Source of the DNA: Polaromonas sp. 39-63-25
GTDB lineage: Bacteria; Pseudomonadota; Gammaproteobacteria; Burkholderiales; Burkholderiaceae_C
Direction of reading: 5' to 3'
Assembly (NCBI RefSeq): GCF_002278925.1
Contig: NZ_NCJH01000006.1
Coordinates: 62,001 to 126,000 of the forward strand
Length of the DNA stretch: 64,000 bases
Each line of letters opens with the position of its first letter. Within the stretch, counting starts at the first letter, position 1. The notes beneath the pieces were generated by a model, which saw only the letters and a list, made by a program, of their open reading frames with translations, was not told the origin of the DNA and ran no database searches. Of this stretch, positions 16,686 through 27,603 are shown piece after piece. Both the position numbers and the translations under genes were made by a program.

Positions 16686-16777
16686 TGCCGGCAGACCACG
16701 ACAGCAAGAACAACGCAGGTGATCCACGAACATGGATCCCGGATCAAGTCCGGGATGACAGGGCCGGAAAAGCAGGC

Positions 16778-16822
16778 GCTATGAATTCAATAGCTGCATA
16801 CGCCCGAATCCATTGGGCCAAC
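16778..16822 (+). repeat. Short dispersed repeat, intergenic copy next to eda
   Basis: GCTATGAATTCAATAGCTGC followed by ATACGCCCG, a short spacer and CATTGGGCC. It matches the intergenic copies at 10943 and 29941 and lies just beyond the eda stop. Confidence 0.7.
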
Positions 16823-16845
16823 ACACGATTCTTCTCGAGTCGAAA

Positions 16846-17498
16846 TCAACCCGCTTGCCGCGGCAACTCACTGGCGTGCCGGGCCAGCTCCGTCACGCGG
16901 CCCCAATCGCCGCGCGCCAGCGCATCGGCCGGCACCAGCCAGGAGCCGCCGACACACACCACGTTGGGCAGTGCCAGAAACTCGGCCGCGTTCGCTGCCG
17001 TGATGCCGCCGGTGGGACAGAACGTCACGTCACCAAACGGGCCGCTCCAGGCCTTGAGCATGGCCAGCCCGCCGGCCTGCAGGGCCGGGAAAAACTTGAG
17101 TTCGGTGAACCCGTCTTCCTGCGCCGCCATGATTTCGCTGCCCGTGGCCACGCCGGGCAACAGCGGCAGGTGCGCATCGCGGCAGGCCGCGCCCACCGCA
17201 TGCGTGTAGCCCGGGCTGACGATAAAACGCGCGCCGGCCATCGCGCAGGCCTGCACGTCGGCCGCACTGCGCGCCGTGCCGGCGCCGACCACGGCTTCGG
17301 GCACATCACGCGCAATCGCTTCGATGCAGGCCAGCGCCTGCGGCGTGCGCAGGGTCACTTCCAGCATGCGTATCCCGCCAGCCACCAGCGCTCGCGCCAG
17401 CGGCACGGCGTGCGCCACATCGGTCAGCACAATCACCGGAATGACCGCCGCATCCTGCATCACCTGCAGGGCCGTCAGCGGGCCCTGGATATCGATAC

Positions 17499-17508
<10 letters not shown>
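16846..17508 (-). CDS. eda: 2-dehydro-3-deoxy-phosphogluconate aldolase
   Basis: 220-aa KDPG aldolase, the last step of the Entner-Doudoroff pathway, giving pyruvate and glyceraldehyde-3-phosphate. Motifs: [36 protein letters not shown] with the catalytic Glu, [13 protein letters not shown], and [14 protein letters not shown] with the Schiff-base Lys, then FCPTGGIT for phosphate binding. Its start overlaps the edd stop by 10 bp, so the two are translationally coupled. It is a paralogue of dgoA at 2.6 kb. Confidence 0.96.
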
Positions 17509-19379
<1,871 letters not shown>

Positions 19380-19488
19380 CGTACTTGTTTACCCCACCTT
19401 TGGAAAGGCGCGGGTTACAGACCGGGTACCACGCAGGGACAAGAGGCGCGGGTAGCGCGGCCCCTGAGCGCGCCCCTGGCGTCCCGCC

Positions 19489-20049
19489 CTATTGCAAGGT
19501 GATCTCGACCCGGCGCGCCTCGGCGTCGCTGCCCGAGCCCGCCACCTGCTCGGGTTTTTGCAGCGTGATCTGGCTGGCTGTCACACCCGCTGCTGTCAGC
19601 GCATCGCGGACCGCCAGTGCGCGCTGGCGGGCCAGTTCAACATTGGCTGCGGCATTGCCCTTGGGGTCGTGAAAACCCGCAATGACCACCTTCTTGCCGG
19701 TTTTAGCTGCCCTGACCACATCGACCAGCACCGCGCCGGCACCAGGCGCCAGATCGGCCTTGCCCGACGCAAAATAAAATTTCACCACCCCGTATTCCAC
19801 CGTGATGCTGGCGGCATCCGACACGGCCTGTGCCGATGGCGCTGTTGCCGGCGCAGCGGCACTGGCAGGCGCAGCCGGCACCGGCGCGGCCAGCACAGGC
19901 AACGCGGCGGCGCCTGCCACGGCGGGCAAGGCCGGCGCACCCCGGCGCTGCAGCGCGGCGCCTATCACCAACGCGATCACGAGGGCAATGATGGCAAAAA
20001 CAAGGCCCAGGACCGGGCCCAGCTGTTCATCATCCGATGAGGAAGACAT
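19489..20049 (-). CDS. OmpA-family protein
   Basis: 186 aa. One N-terminal membrane segment (LGLVFAIIALVIALVIGAAL, about 11-30), an Ala/Pro-rich linker, then an OmpA/MotB C-terminal domain starting VKFYFASGKADLAPGAGAVL. The peptidoglycan-binding signature is the block FHDPKGNAAANVELARQRAL with its A-x-x-R, followed by VRDALTAAGV. The segment is uncleaved in appearance, so this is probably an inner-membrane-anchored periplasmic protein. ATG 20049 is chosen over the longer reading because of a GGAG site 9 bp upstream. Confidence 0.88.
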   Translation of the reverse strand: MSSSSDDEQLGPVLGLVFAIIALVIALVIGAALQRRGAPALPAVAGAAALPVLAAPVPAAPASAAAPATAPSAQAVSDAASITVEYGVVKFYFASGKADLAPGAGAVLVDVVRAAKTGKKVVIAGFHDPKGNAAANVELARQRALAVRDALTAAGVTASQITLQKPEQVAGSGSDAEARRVEITLQ

Positions 20050-20145
20050 GGATAAAACTCCGTGAAACTGCACAGGCTGCGGCGCCTGTGCCGGCCGCAA
20101 AAAATAACCGGCTGCTTCGCCGGTGAGAGCCGGTCATTGTAAAGT

Positions 20146-20766
20146 GTGACTGTGGAAACTCCCCCGCACCATGACCTGTCCGCCCTGCGTGATCCGGCGC
20201 CCATGCTGGAGCGTTTTCTGCACCAGTGGGGCGGCCGAGAGGACCTCTGGATTTTCGGCTACGCGTCGCTGATCTGGCGGCCCGATTTCGACTTTGCCGA
20301 ACTGCGGCGCGCGCGGGTGCACGGCTGGCACCGGGCGCTGAAGATGTGGAGCCGCATCAACCGCGGCACGCCCGAGTGCCCGGGGCTGGTGTTTGCGCTG
20401 CTCTCGGGCGGCAGCTGCCACGGCGTGGTCTACCGTGTGCCGCGCCACGAAGTGCCGGACGTGGTGGCCAGGCTCTGGCTGCGCGAGATGGCCATGGGCG
20501 TGTATGACCCGCGCTCTCTGCGTTGCAACACCGACAAGGGGCCGGTCCAGGCGCTGGCCTTCACCCTCTCACGGCGCAGCCCCAGCTTCACCGGCGAACT
20601 CAGCGAGGCGCGTTACCGGCAGATTTTCTCCAGCGCCTGCGGGTGTTACGGCACCACACACGACTACGCACGCCAGACGCTGGAAAGCCTGCGCAGCCAC
20701 GGCATTTCGGATGCCACCCTGGCCCGGCTGCTCAACTTGGCATCCTGTCCTACTTCGCAGGCCTGA
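20146..20766 (+). CDS. Gamma-glutamylcyclotransferase, ChaC family
   Basis: 206 aa. ChaC enzymes cleave glutathione to 5-oxoproline and Cys-Gly. The fold signature WIFGYASLIWRPDFDF (about residues 35-50) binds the gamma-glutamyl group, and the catalytic Glu is in LWLREMAMGVYDPR. The start is GTG (20146), with a second GTG two codons later and an ATG at 20191 as alternatives. The gene is divergent from the OmpA-like gene. Confidence 0.9.
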   Translation: MTVETPPHHDLSALRDPAPMLERFLHQWGGREDLWIFGYASLIWRPDFDFAELRRARVHGWHRALKMWSRINRGTPECPGLVFALLSGGSCHGVVYRVPRHEVPDVVARLWLREMAMGVYDPRSLRCNTDKGPVQALAFTLSRRSPSFTGELSEARYRQIFSSACGCYGTTHDYARQTLESLRSHGISDATLARLLNLASCPTSQA

Positions 20767-20823
20767 CGCATGGCCTAGAGTCAAGCCGTGCCCGCTTCGT
20801 CCACTGTAAAAAAGGAGTTCCAC

Positions 20824-21333
20824 ATGGTTTCCAGAATGCTTTTGATTGCGGCCGCCGCCCTGCTTGGCGCCTGTGCCAGCACCCCCAGCGGCCCACGCGC
20901 CACCGCGCAGTTGCAGCCCACCACCGGCAACACCACCAGCGGCAGCGTCAGTTTTGTCCAGAAGGGCAAAAAGGTTCTGGTGAGCGGCGAAATCCGTGGC
21001 CTCAAGCCGAATGCGGAACACGGTTTTCATGTGCACGAAAAAGGCGACTGCTCCAGCGGCGACGGCATGAGCGCGGGCGGGCACTTCAACCCCACCGGCG
21101 CGCCGCATGGCAGCCACGGCATGGGCATGCACCACACCGGCGACCTGCCCAGCCTGAAAGCCGATGCCGGCGGTGTCGCCCGCTTCAACTTTGAATCAGG
21201 CTCTCTGGCTGTCGGTAGCGGCGTGACCGACGTCGTGGGCCGCGGCCTGATTGTTCACCGCGACCCCGATGACTACAAAACCCAGCCGACCGGCAACGCC
21301 GGCCCGCGGCTGGCTTGTGCGGTAATACGTTAG
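20824..21333 (+). CDS. sodC: Cu/Zn superoxide dismutase-like lipoprotein
   Basis: 169 aa. The signal MVSRMLLIAAAALLGAC has a lipobox LGAC, so the enzyme is probably lipid-anchored in the envelope. Copper and zinc ligands are all recognisable: HGFHVHEKGDC (two Cu His plus disulfide Cys), GGHFNP (bridging His), HHTGDLP (Zn His and Asp) and IVHRDPDDY (Cu His); the partner Cys is in RLACAVI. A complete ligand set implies an active enzyme that dismutates periplasmic superoxide. ATG 20824 follows AAGGAG with 7-8 bp spacing. Confidence 0.95.
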   Translation: MVSRMLLIAAAALLGACASTPSGPRATAQLQPTTGNTTSGSVSFVQKGKKVLVSGEIRGLKPNAEHGFHVHEKGDCSSGDGMSAGGHFNPTGAPHGSHGMGMHHTGDLPSLKADAGGVARFNFESGSLAVGSGVTDVVGRGLIVHRDPDDYKTQPTGNAGPRLACAVIR

Positions 21334-21429
21334 CCCCCACGGTCGCTCACTGCGTGTAGCTCCCTGCCCCCCGATGGGGCCGCTGCGCCTGCGGGCCGGC
21401 AAAGCCGGACCCGCGGCCCCTGCTTGATT
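21333..21429 (+). repeat. GC-rich ~95-bp repeat, copy between sodC and mocA-like gene
   Basis: Begins at the sodC stop with GCCCCCACGG, then CACTGCGTGTAG, CTGCCCCCCGATGGGGC, GCTGCGCCTGCGGGCCGGCA and ends GCGGCCCCTGCTTGATT. It fills the gap between two convergent genes. Internal inverted repeats (CCCCC/GGGG, GCCGGC) would fold strongly. Confidence 0.8.
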
Positions 21430-21436
21430 AGGGAAA

Positions 21437-22015
21437 TCAACGCGCGGCGAGCAGTGCTTCGGCGCGCGCCAGGTCGTCCACGGTATCGACATCGGTCACG
21501 ATGCCGACATCGTCAAGCGCTAGGACCGCTACTGAATTCATAGCTTCCTGCGCCCGCACTACGGGCGCTGCGCCCTGATTTCCCGTTAATCCCAGCAAAC
21601 CGTCCCGGCACGCCGCGGCAAAGCCGACCGGGTGGCCGCGCGCGCCCTGGTACAGCGGAATCACCACCGCGTGTTGCGCCAGCGCCCGGGCCACGGCCCG
21701 CAACGTGTCGCTGCGCACCAGCGGCAGGTCGCCCGGCAGCACCAGCCAGCCCGTGGCATCCGGCGTGGCACGCACCGCCGCCGCAATCGAGTCACCCATG
21801 CCCGGATGCCCGGCGTCCTCAAGGTGCCAGGGCAGGCCGCTGGCGATCACTGCGTCCAGCGTGTGCTGCAGCACCGGCTTGCCGGCCAGCAGGGCCTGCA
21901 GCTTGTGGGTGTGGCCGCCGGACGCGATGAAACGTTCCCCGCGGCCCGAGGCCAGCACGATGACGGTGGGCAGCGCAAGAGGCGGGGGGGAGACGGGCGA
22001 TGAAGACAAGGACAT
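21437..22015 (-). CDS. MobA/MocA-like nucleotidyltransferase (molybdenum cofactor cytidylyltransferase type)
   Basis: 192 aa. GT-A-type NTP-transferase fold: the nucleotide loop LASGRGERF (about 21-29) replaces the usual LAAGxGxRF, then [29 protein letters not shown] (metal-binding Asp) and [19 protein letters not shown]. This is the pattern of MocA, which attaches CMP to molybdopterin, and of related transferases. A copy of the short dispersed repeat, including its second GC hairpin, lies within the gene at 21527-21570 and encodes part of [18 protein letters not shown]. The reading frame is intact across it. Confidence 0.85.
   Translation of the reverse strand: MSLSSSPVSPPPLALPTVIVLASGRGERFIASGGHTHKLQALLAGKPVLQHTLDAVIASGLPWHLEDAGHPGMGDSIAAAVRATPDATGWLVLPGDLPLVRSDTLRAVARALAQHAVVIPLYQGARGHPVGFAAACRDGLLGLTGNQGAAPVVRAQEAMNSVAVLALDDVGIVTDVDTVDDLARAEALLAAR
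21527..21570 (+). repeat. Short dispersed repeat, long form inside the mocA-like gene
   Basis: GCTACTGAATTCATAGCTTC, then CTGCGCCCG, CACTAC and CGGGCGCTGC. Both the AT-rich palindrome and the GCCCG/CGGGC hairpin are present, although the copy is entirely coding (minus-strand gene). Confidence 0.75.
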
Positions 22016-22038
22016 GGTGGACTACCTATACTTCCAGT

Positions 22039-22686
22039 ATGTCAGAGCCTACCCAACACATCGCCAGCCTGCGCAAAAGCTACGAACGCGCCGAACTCAA
22101 CGAAGAGGCCTCGCATGCCGACCCGCTGCAGCAATTTGACCAGTGGATCAAGGAAGCCATCGCGGCCGAGGTGCCCGAGCCCAATGCGATGACGGTGGCC
22201 ACGGTGGCCGCCAACGGACGTCCTTCGACCCGCGTCGTGCTGATCAAAGGGTATGACGAGCGCGGCATTGTCTGGTACACCAATTACGAGAGCCGCAAGG
22301 GCCAGGAGCTGGCCGCCAACCCCTTCGCCGCGTTGCAGTTTCACTGGGTCGAGCTCGAGCGCGTGGTGCGCATCGAAGGTCGGGTCGAAAAAGTGTCCGC
22401 CGAGGAAAGCGACGAGTACTTCCACAGCCGGCCGCTGGATTCGCGCATCGGCGCCTGGGCCAGCCCGCAAAGCCAGGTGATCTCCGGCCGCAGCGTGCTG
22501 GTGGCCAATGCGGCGAAGTACGGCGCGAAATTCCTGCTGCAGCCGCCACGGCCGCCGCACTGGGGTGGCTACCGGCTCAAGCCCGACAACTGGCAGTTCT
22601 GGCAGGGCCGCAAAAGCCGGTTGCATGACCGGCTGCGCTACACCCAGGTCGAGGCGGGCTGGCTGCGCGAGCGCCTGGCGCCCTGA
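22039..22686 (+). CDS. pdxH: Pyridoxamine/pyridoxine 5'-phosphate oxidase
   Basis: 215 aa, the usual PdxH length. FMN-dependent oxidation of PNP or PMP to pyridoxal phosphate, the cofactor also used by ArgD, KynU and SerC in this window. Signatures: [72 protein letters not shown] and the C-terminal [11 protein letters not shown]. Start ATG 22039 is 23 bp from the divergent mocA-like start, so the promoters must overlap. Confidence 0.96.
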   Translation: MSEPTQHIASLRKSYERAELNEEASHADPLQQFDQWIKEAIAAEVPEPNAMTVATVAANGRPSTRVVLIKGYDERGIVWYTNYESRKGQELAANPFAALQFHWVELERVVRIEGRVEKVSAEESDEYFHSRPLDSRIGAWASPQSQVISGRSVLVANAAKYGAKFLLQPPRPPHWGGYRLKPDNWQFWQGRKSRLHDRLRYTQVEAGWLRERLAP

Positions 22687-22704
22687 AACGGGTCGCCTCA
22701 GGCC

Positions 22705-23223
22705 TCAAGCGTCCAGACGCTGGATCGCCTGATCCGCCACCGCCTCGAGCTGCGCCTGCGGCACCAGCGCCGGCGCAATTTCCGCCAGCGGCACCAGCAC
22801 AAACGCGCGCTGATGCATGCGCGGATGCGGCACGGTGAGGCGGGCTGAATCGATGCGGCCGCTGCCGTACAAAAGAAGATCGAGATCCAGCGTGCGCGGT
22901 GCGTTGCGGTAGGACCGCTCGCGGCCGGCGGCCTGTTCCAGGGCCTGCAGCTGGCGCAGCAGCTCGGGCGCGCTCAGGGCGGTCTGCACTTCCACCACGG
23001 CATTGATGTAGTCGCCGCCGGCAGCCGGGCCGGGCGTGTCGCCTGCGTCAGCCAGCGGCGCGGTCCGGTACAGGCTGGAGCGGCGGCTCACCCGGGTCAG
23101 CGGCAGGCCCGCCAGGGCATCCATGGCCGACCGCACCGCCGCGGCGGCGTCACCGAGGTTGGCGCCCAGCGCGACATAAGCCGTGACACCATCGGACCGC
23201 TCAGGGCGCAGGGCCGTCCCCAT
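22705..23223 (-). CDS. folK: 2-amino-4-hydroxy-6-hydroxymethyldihydropteridine pyrophosphokinase
   Basis: 172 aa. Transfers pyrophosphate from ATP to the pterin in folate synthesis. HPPK signatures: YVALGANLGDAAAAVRSAM at the N-terminus, SSLYRTAPL, YINAVVEVQTALS, and the diagnostic ERSYRNAPRTLDLDLLLYG followed by VPHPRMHQRAFVLVPL. Follows pcnB by 11 bp in the same direction, the usual pcnB-folK arrangement in gamma- and betaproteobacteria. Confidence 0.96.
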   Translation of the reverse strand: MGTALRPERSDGVTAYVALGANLGDAAAAVRSAMDALAGLPLTRVSRRSSLYRTAPLADAGDTPGPAAGGDYINAVVEVQTALSAPELLRQLQALEQAAGRERSYRNAPRTLDLDLLLYGSGRIDSARLTVPHPRMHQRAFVLVPLAEIAPALVPQAQLEAVADQAIQRLDA

Positions 23224-23234
23224 GGCCGGCTGAC

Positions 23235-24839
23235 TTAGAAGTCGGTCGGGGTGTCGGAAGCCGGACCTGTCGATGCAGCCGAGCCGCCTTCGCGGTTGGC
23301 CGGCTTGCGGCGGCGCCTGCGCTTTTTGGCGGGCGCGGGTTCACCGGATTCGCCGGCTTCGGGCGCAGGTGCCGGGCCATGGCCGGCATCGTCGCTGCGC
23401 GGCGCGTCACCTTCGGCGCGCTTGACGCGGGTGCGCGGCGGCTGCGGCTTTTTCGACTGTTCGAGCCTGGCCTGCTCGATCATCTCGTGGCGCTCGTCGT
23501 CGTAGGCGGTGCTGAATTTCTCCCACCACTCGGACAGCTCGGGTTCGATCTCGCCGGTCTGCGCGCGCAGGCGCAGGAAGTCAAAGCCCGCGCGAAAGCG
23601 TGGCTGCTCCAGCAGCGAATAAGGCGAGCTGCCGGTGCGTTTTTCAAAACGCGGCTGCATGGTCCAGATTTCGCGCATGTCGGTGCCCAGCTTGCCGCGA
23701 CCCGACACATCGCCAATCTTCGCGTTGAAGGCATCGTCGATCGCGTCCTGCAGCGCGGGCATGGTGTTCTCTCCGCGCTTGAGGCGCCGGGCCCAGCCTT
23801 CGCGCACATCGGCCCAGAGCACGCAGGACAGCAGAAAACTTGGCGCAACCGGCTTGCCTTCGGCCACGCGGCGGTCGGTGTCGAGCAGCGCCAGCTGCAG
23901 GAAGGGCTCTTCCGACGTATCCACCACCACATCGAGCAGGGGATAGATGCCGGTGTTCAGGCCCAGGAACTTGAGTTGCTCGATGCTGGCCAGCGAGTGG
24001 CCGGTTTGCAGCAGCTTGAGCATTTCGTCGAACAGGCGCGACTGCGGTACATCGGCCAGCAGGCCTTTCATCTCGCGCAGCGGCGCCACGGTCTTTTCTT
24101 CAAACTTGAAGCCCAGATCGCTGAGCTTGGCGGCAAAACGCACGGCGCGGATGATGCGCACCGGGTCTTCGCGGTAACGCGTGGCCGGATCGCCAATCAT
24201 GCGGATGATTTTTTTCTTCGCGTCGCGGATGCCGTGGTGGTAGTCGACCACGATCTGCGTCTCCGGGTCGTAATACATGGCGTTGATGGTGAAGTCGCGC
24301 CGCGCGGCGTCTTCTTCCATCGGGCCCCAGACGTTGTCGCGCAGCACGCGGCCGGAGGCGTCCACGGCGTGTTTCATGCCGGCGAGTTCGCTCTTGCTGG
24401 TGCGCTCGTTGCCGCCGACCTGCTCGGCCAGGCTGCTGTCCAGATGCGCGCGGAAGGTCGAGACCTCGATCACCTCGTGTTCGCGGCCGCGGCCGTAAAT
24501 CACATGCACGATGCGAAAGCGCCGGCCGATGATGAAGGCGCGGCGGAACAGCGATTTGACCTGCTCGGGCGTGGCATCGGTGGCCACATCGAAGTCCTTG
24601 GGACGCAGGCCGACCAGCAGGTCGCGCACCGCACCGCCGACGATGAAGGCCTCGTAGCCGGCCCGCTTGAGGGTGTGCACCACGTCCATCGCGCGCTCAT
24701 CGACCAGCTTGGGGTTGATCGCATGGTCCTGGGGACCGACTTCGCGGCGCTCCCCGAAAACTGATTTTTTGGACCGGGTGGCACCGCTGGCGGGACTGGC
24801 GGACTTGCCAAACAGCTTGTCGATAAATTTTTTGATCAT
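23235..24839 (-). CDS. pcnB: Poly(A) polymerase I
   Basis: 534 aa. Adds 3' poly(A) tails to RNA and so promotes decay. The nucleotidyltransferase head has FIVGGAVRDLLVGLRPKDFD (with the catalytic D-x-D in DFDVATDA), the RRFRIVHV block, RRDFTINAMYYDPE and DPVRIIRAVRFAAKL. The C-terminus is a long basic, Pro-rich tail ending in KKRRRRRKPANREGG, as in other PcnB proteins that bind RNA. The ATG at 24839 (MIKKFIDKLFGK) is chosen for its typical basic N-terminus. It belongs to the hda-HAD-pcnB-folK cluster. Confidence 0.95.
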   Translation of the reverse strand: MIKKFIDKLFGKSASPASGATRSKKSVFGERREVGPQDHAINPKLVDERAMDVVHTLKRAGYEAFIVGGAVRDLLVGLRPKDFDVATDATPEQVKSLFRRAFIIGRRFRIVHVIYGRGREHEVIEVSTFRAHLDSSLAEQVGGNERTSKSELAGMKHAVDASGRVLRDNVWGPMEEDAARRDFTINAMYYDPETQIVVDYHHGIRDAKKKIIRMIGDPATRYREDPVRIIRAVRFAAKLSDLGFKFEEKTVAPLREMKGLLADVPQSRLFDEMLKLLQTGHSLASIEQLKFLGLNTGIYPLLDVVVDTSEEPFLQLALLDTDRRVAEGKPVAPSFLLSCVLWADVREGWARRLKRGENTMPALQDAIDDAFNAKIGDVSGRGKLGTDMREIWTMQPRFEKRTGSSPYSLLEQPRFRAGFDFLRLRAQTGEIEPELSEWWEKFSTAYDDERHEMIEQARLEQSKKPQPPRTRVKRAEGDAPRSDDAGHGPAPAPEAGESGEPAPAKKRRRRRKPANREGGSAASTGPASDTPTDF

Positions 24840-24901
24840 GGAATCAGGAGATTTTGCCGGACAGACCGCGCTTGCAGGGCAAGGCCGGCCGTCCACGGCA
24901 G

Positions 24902-25591
24902 TTAGAACAGCTCAAGTATGCGCCATCCGCGCTCGGTGGCAATCGCCCGCAGGCGCTCGTCGGGGTTGGTGGCCACCGGGTGGGTGACTTTTTCCAGCAA
25001 AGGCAGATCGTTCATGGAATCGCTGTAAAAAGTGCTTTCCACCGCCTCCCAGTGCAGCCCGCGGTCGGCCAGCCATTGCTGGACCCGGGCTACCTTGCCT
25101 TCCCGGAAAGACGGGGTGCCGCGGATTTCACCGGTCAGCTGGCCGGCGGCGTCGCGCTCGAGTTCCACCGCAATCAGCTCGGTCACCCCGAACGCCTCGG
25201 CGATGGGCCGGGTCACGAATTCGTTGGTGGCGGTGACGATCACGGTGTCGTCCCCTGCCGCCTGGTGGCCGCGGACCAGATCCAGCGCCGTGGCTTGTAT
25301 GCCTTTTTGCACGATTTCGCCCATGAAACGGGCGTGAGCAGCTATTGATTTTGTAGCGCCCTGCTCCCGGATGGCCTGGGTGGCAAAACGCACGTAGTCA
25401 TGGATGTCGAGCGTTCCGGCCTGGTAGTGGGCAAAAAACTCGGCGTTGCGGCGCTTGAACTCGTGGCCCTCGCACCAGCCCAGTGCAATCGTGAACTCGC
25501 CCCACTCGTAGTCGGAATCGATGGGAATCAGCGTGTGGTCGAGGTCGAACAGGGCGATGCGCCGTTTTGCGGCGCCAGGGCGTGATGTCAC
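24902..25591 (-). CDS. HAD-IB family phosphatase
   Basis: 229 aa. HAD motifs: FDLDHTLIPIDSDYEW (motif I, D-x-D), VTATNEFVTRP (motif II), then REGKVARVQQWL (Lys, motif III) and FYSDSMNDLPLLE (motif IV). The group includes SerB-like phosphatases, and a phosphoserine phosphatase role is conceivable because serA and serC are in the window but no serB is; it remains unproven. The start is GTG 25591, whose GTGA overlaps the hda stop. A copy of the short repeat lies within the gene (25331-25360), encoding GATKSIAAHA. Confidence 0.9.
   Translation of the reverse strand: MTSRPGAAKRRIALFDLDHTLIPIDSDYEWGEFTIALGWCEGHEFKRRNAEFFAHYQAGTLDIHDYVRFATQAIREQGATKSIAAHARFMGEIVQKGIQATALDLVRGHQAAGDDTVIVTATNEFVTRPIAEAFGVTELIAVELERDAAGQLTGEIRGTPSFREGKVARVQQWLADRGLHWEAVESTFYSDSMNDLPLLEKVTHPVATNPDERLRAIATERGWRILELF
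25331..25360 (-). repeat. Short AT-rich dispersed repeat, intragenic copy in HAD phosphatase
   Basis: On the gene's strand: GCTACAAAATCAATAGCTGC, read as A-T-K-S-I-A-A. Same frame and nearly the same codons as the copies in dgoA, kynB and the citE-like gene. Confidence 0.75.
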
Positions 25592-26274
25592 AGGGTCTCC
25601 AGCATGGATTTGATCAGCGGAATGGTGATCGCGCGTTGCGTCTGCAGCGCGTAGGCGTCGAGCTGGTCCAGCAGCTGCATCAGGTTGCCGAGGTCGCGCG
25701 AGAAGCGGCTCAGGATGAAATCCATGGCCTCGTCGCTGAGGAACACGCCACGCGCGTCGGCCTCCTGGCGCAGCACCGCACGGCGTTCCGTCTCGGTCAG
25801 GGCCTGCAGCGCAAACACATGGCCCCAGCCCAGGCGCGTGCGCAGATCCTCGCGCAGGGCCAGATCGGCCGGCGGCGCGTTGCCAGCCGCCAGCACCCAG
25901 CGCGGGTGGCCGTCGGCGGCATTGAGGGCATTGACGAACCAGTTGAAGGCCGCCTGCTGCTGCACCGCGGTGTACAGGTGGCAGTCGTCCATGATCACCG
26001 CCGCCCATTTTTCATTGAATTCGGGCGGCTCCAGCATGGAGGCATCGAGCCAGCCCACCGACGCGCCCTGCTCGCGCAGCGCCTCGCTGACGGCCTTGAG
26101 CAGGTGGGTCTTGCCGCTGCCGGGCTCCCCCCACAGGTAGGTCGGCACCGGGGAGCGCAGGCTGTTGCCGGCCCACAGTTCCAGGTGCCGGAGCGCCGCC
26201 TCGTTGGGGCCGGCAAAAAAATTGGCGAACGACGGTGGCGATGCCAGCCCGATGTCCAGTGCGATCTGTTTCAT
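25588..26274 (-). CDS. hda: DnaA-homologue regulator of replication initiation Hda
   Basis: 228-aa AAA+ protein related to DnaA domain III. Hda with the sliding clamp stimulates ATP hydrolysis by DnaA. Visible parts: the N-terminal clamp-binding-like KQIALDIGL, Walker A WGEPGSGKTHLLKAV (about 47-61), sensor I-like IMDDCHLYTAVQQQ, and DLRTRLGWGHVFAL (box VII Arg finger). ATG 26274 is chosen because MKQIALDIG is the conserved family start; the reading frame continues upstream into a GC-rich repeat that does not look like Hda. Confidence 0.94.
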   Translation of the reverse strand: MKQIALDIGLASPPSFANFFAGPNEAALRHLELWAGNSLRSPVPTYLWGEPGSGKTHLLKAVSEALREQGASVGWLDASMLEPPEFNEKWAAVIMDDCHLYTAVQQQAAFNWFVNALNAADGHPRWVLAAGNAPPADLALREDLRTRLGWGHVFALQALTETERRAVLRQEADARGVFLSDEAMDFILSRFSRDLGNLMQLLDQLDAYALQTQRAITIPLIKSMLETL

Positions 26275-26320
26275 CTTTGCAACCCTCGGGCGAGGCTCGA
26301 ACGTGGCGAAAATCTCCCCT

Positions 26321-26432
26321 TCAAGCAGGGGCTGCGGAACCGGCTTTGCCGGGCCGCAGGCGCAGCGGCCCCTCCTATTCGTGCAAGGGGCAGCGCACCA
26401 CCGAAGGTACACGAAGTGACAAGCGTGGGGGC
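26321..26432 (-). repeat. GC-rich ~95-bp repeat, inverted copy between perM-like gene and hda
   Basis: Read on the minus strand it has the blocks GCCCCCACG, CACTTCGTGTACC, GGGGCCGCTGCGCCTGCGG, CCCGGCAAAGCCGG and GCAGCCCCTGCTTGA, the same order as the copies at 12407 and 21333. It fills the 164-bp gap between two co-directional genes and contains the sequence upstream of hda. Confidence 0.8.
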
Positions 26433-26438
26433 CATGTT

Positions 26439-27509
26439 CTAGCCTTGATACAGCTTGCTGGCCATGTAGCCGGCGCGCACGCGACGAATGCCGACCAGCA
26501 GCACGGCGCTGGCCGGCAAGGCAATCAACACGCCGAGAAAGCCAAACAGCTGCCCGAAAGCCAGCAGGGCAAAAATGACGGCCAGCGGGTGCAGGCCGAT
26601 ACGCTCACCGACCAGCCGCGGCGTCAGGTACAAACTCTCGACCAGTTGCCCCGCGCCGTACACGCCGGCGACCACCAGCACGCCATACAGGCCACCGAAC
26701 TGGAGGACGCCGGCCAGCAGCGCCAGCACCAGCCCCAGCCCGAAGCCCAGGTAGGGAATAAAAAACGCCAGGCCGGTGAAAACACCGACCGGCACGGCCA
26801 GGTCGAACCCGAACAGCGCCAGCGCCACGCTGAAATAGATCGCCAGCACGCCCATGACCAGCAACTGGCCACGCAGGTACTGACCGAGCACAGCATCCGC
26901 CTCGTCCATGAAGCTGTCAAATGAAGCGCGCAGCTTGGGCGGCACCAGCTCGACCACGAGGCCGACGAAGCGGCCCCAGTCCTTGAGCAGGAAAAACAGG
27001 GCCACCGGAATCAGCACGGCATTGCCCACGATGGCCAGCGCCACGCTGCCGCCCAGCTTGAGCGAAGACAGGACCGAGCCGAAGGCATCTTCAAAGTTGG
27101 CACTGAGGTACTTCACGACAAAGGCCTTGATGCTGGCCACATCCAGCGCCACGGTGATGCCGAACTGCGCCAGCCACGGCCCCAGGGCGTTGTTGACACG
27201 ATCGGCCAGCAGCGGCAACTGCTCGCGCAGCAGCGGCAGTTCCTTGGCAAAAATCGGCACCACCAGCAGCAGGATGGACAGCAAGACCAGGATGAACAGG
27301 GTCTCCACGATCAGGACGGCCAGCACGCGCGGCATCCGTCCGCGACCCAGGCCGTCGAGCCAGTTCACCACCGGCGTCAGCACATAGGCCAGCACGGCAC
27401 CCACCACAAAAGGCGTGAGCACCGGCCCCAGCAGCCACAACGCCAGCATCACCAGGGCCGCGATCAGGCACCAGGCGGCTGTACGTTTTTGGGCAGAAGT
27501 AAATTGCAT
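26439..27509 (-). CDS. AI-2E family transporter (PerM-like permease)
   Basis: 356 aa with about eight membrane segments. Family landmarks: an N-terminal pair of helices ([20 protein letters not shown]), [32 protein letters not shown], and the C-terminal [20 protein letters not shown] with [15 protein letters not shown]. Members include the AI-2 exporter TqsA and many permeases of unknown cargo. It lies between hda and the divergent purM, the conserved betaproteobacterial order. Substrate unknown. Confidence 0.92.
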   Translation of the reverse strand: MQFTSAQKRTAAWCLIAALVMLALWLLGPVLTPFVVGAVLAYVLTPVVNWLDGLGRGRMPRVLAVLIVETLFILVLLSILLLVVPIFAKELPLLREQLPLLADRVNNALGPWLAQFGITVALDVASIKAFVVKYLSANFEDAFGSVLSSLKLGGSVALAIVGNAVLIPVALFFLLKDWGRFVGLVVELVPPKLRASFDSFMDEADAVLGQYLRGQLLVMGVLAIYFSVALALFGFDLAVPVGVFTGLAFFIPYLGFGLGLVLALLAGVLQFGGLYGVLVVAGVYGAGQLVESLYLTPRLVGERIGLHPLAVIFALLAFGQLFGFLGVLIALPASAVLLVGIRRVRAGYMASKLYQG

Positions 27510-27603
27510 GCAGGCGGACGGGGGTGAACCCTTAGAATCTTGGCTTGGATTCTATCGGGCTTGCATGTCCGTCCCGCCGGCCCCTTCCCACCACTCAAGC
27601 AGC

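Noticed and set aside
16480-16733. Short open frames within the large repeated elements at 16.3, 39.0 and 43.4 kb
   Set aside because: The three copies give similar peptides only because the DNA is repeated; frames are broken differently, there is no ribosome site, and arms of the hairpins vary by compensation rather than by codon.
27504-27538. TTGCAT and TAGAAT as a purM promoter
   Set aside because: The spacing is 23 bp, too long for sigma-70, and no other support was seen.
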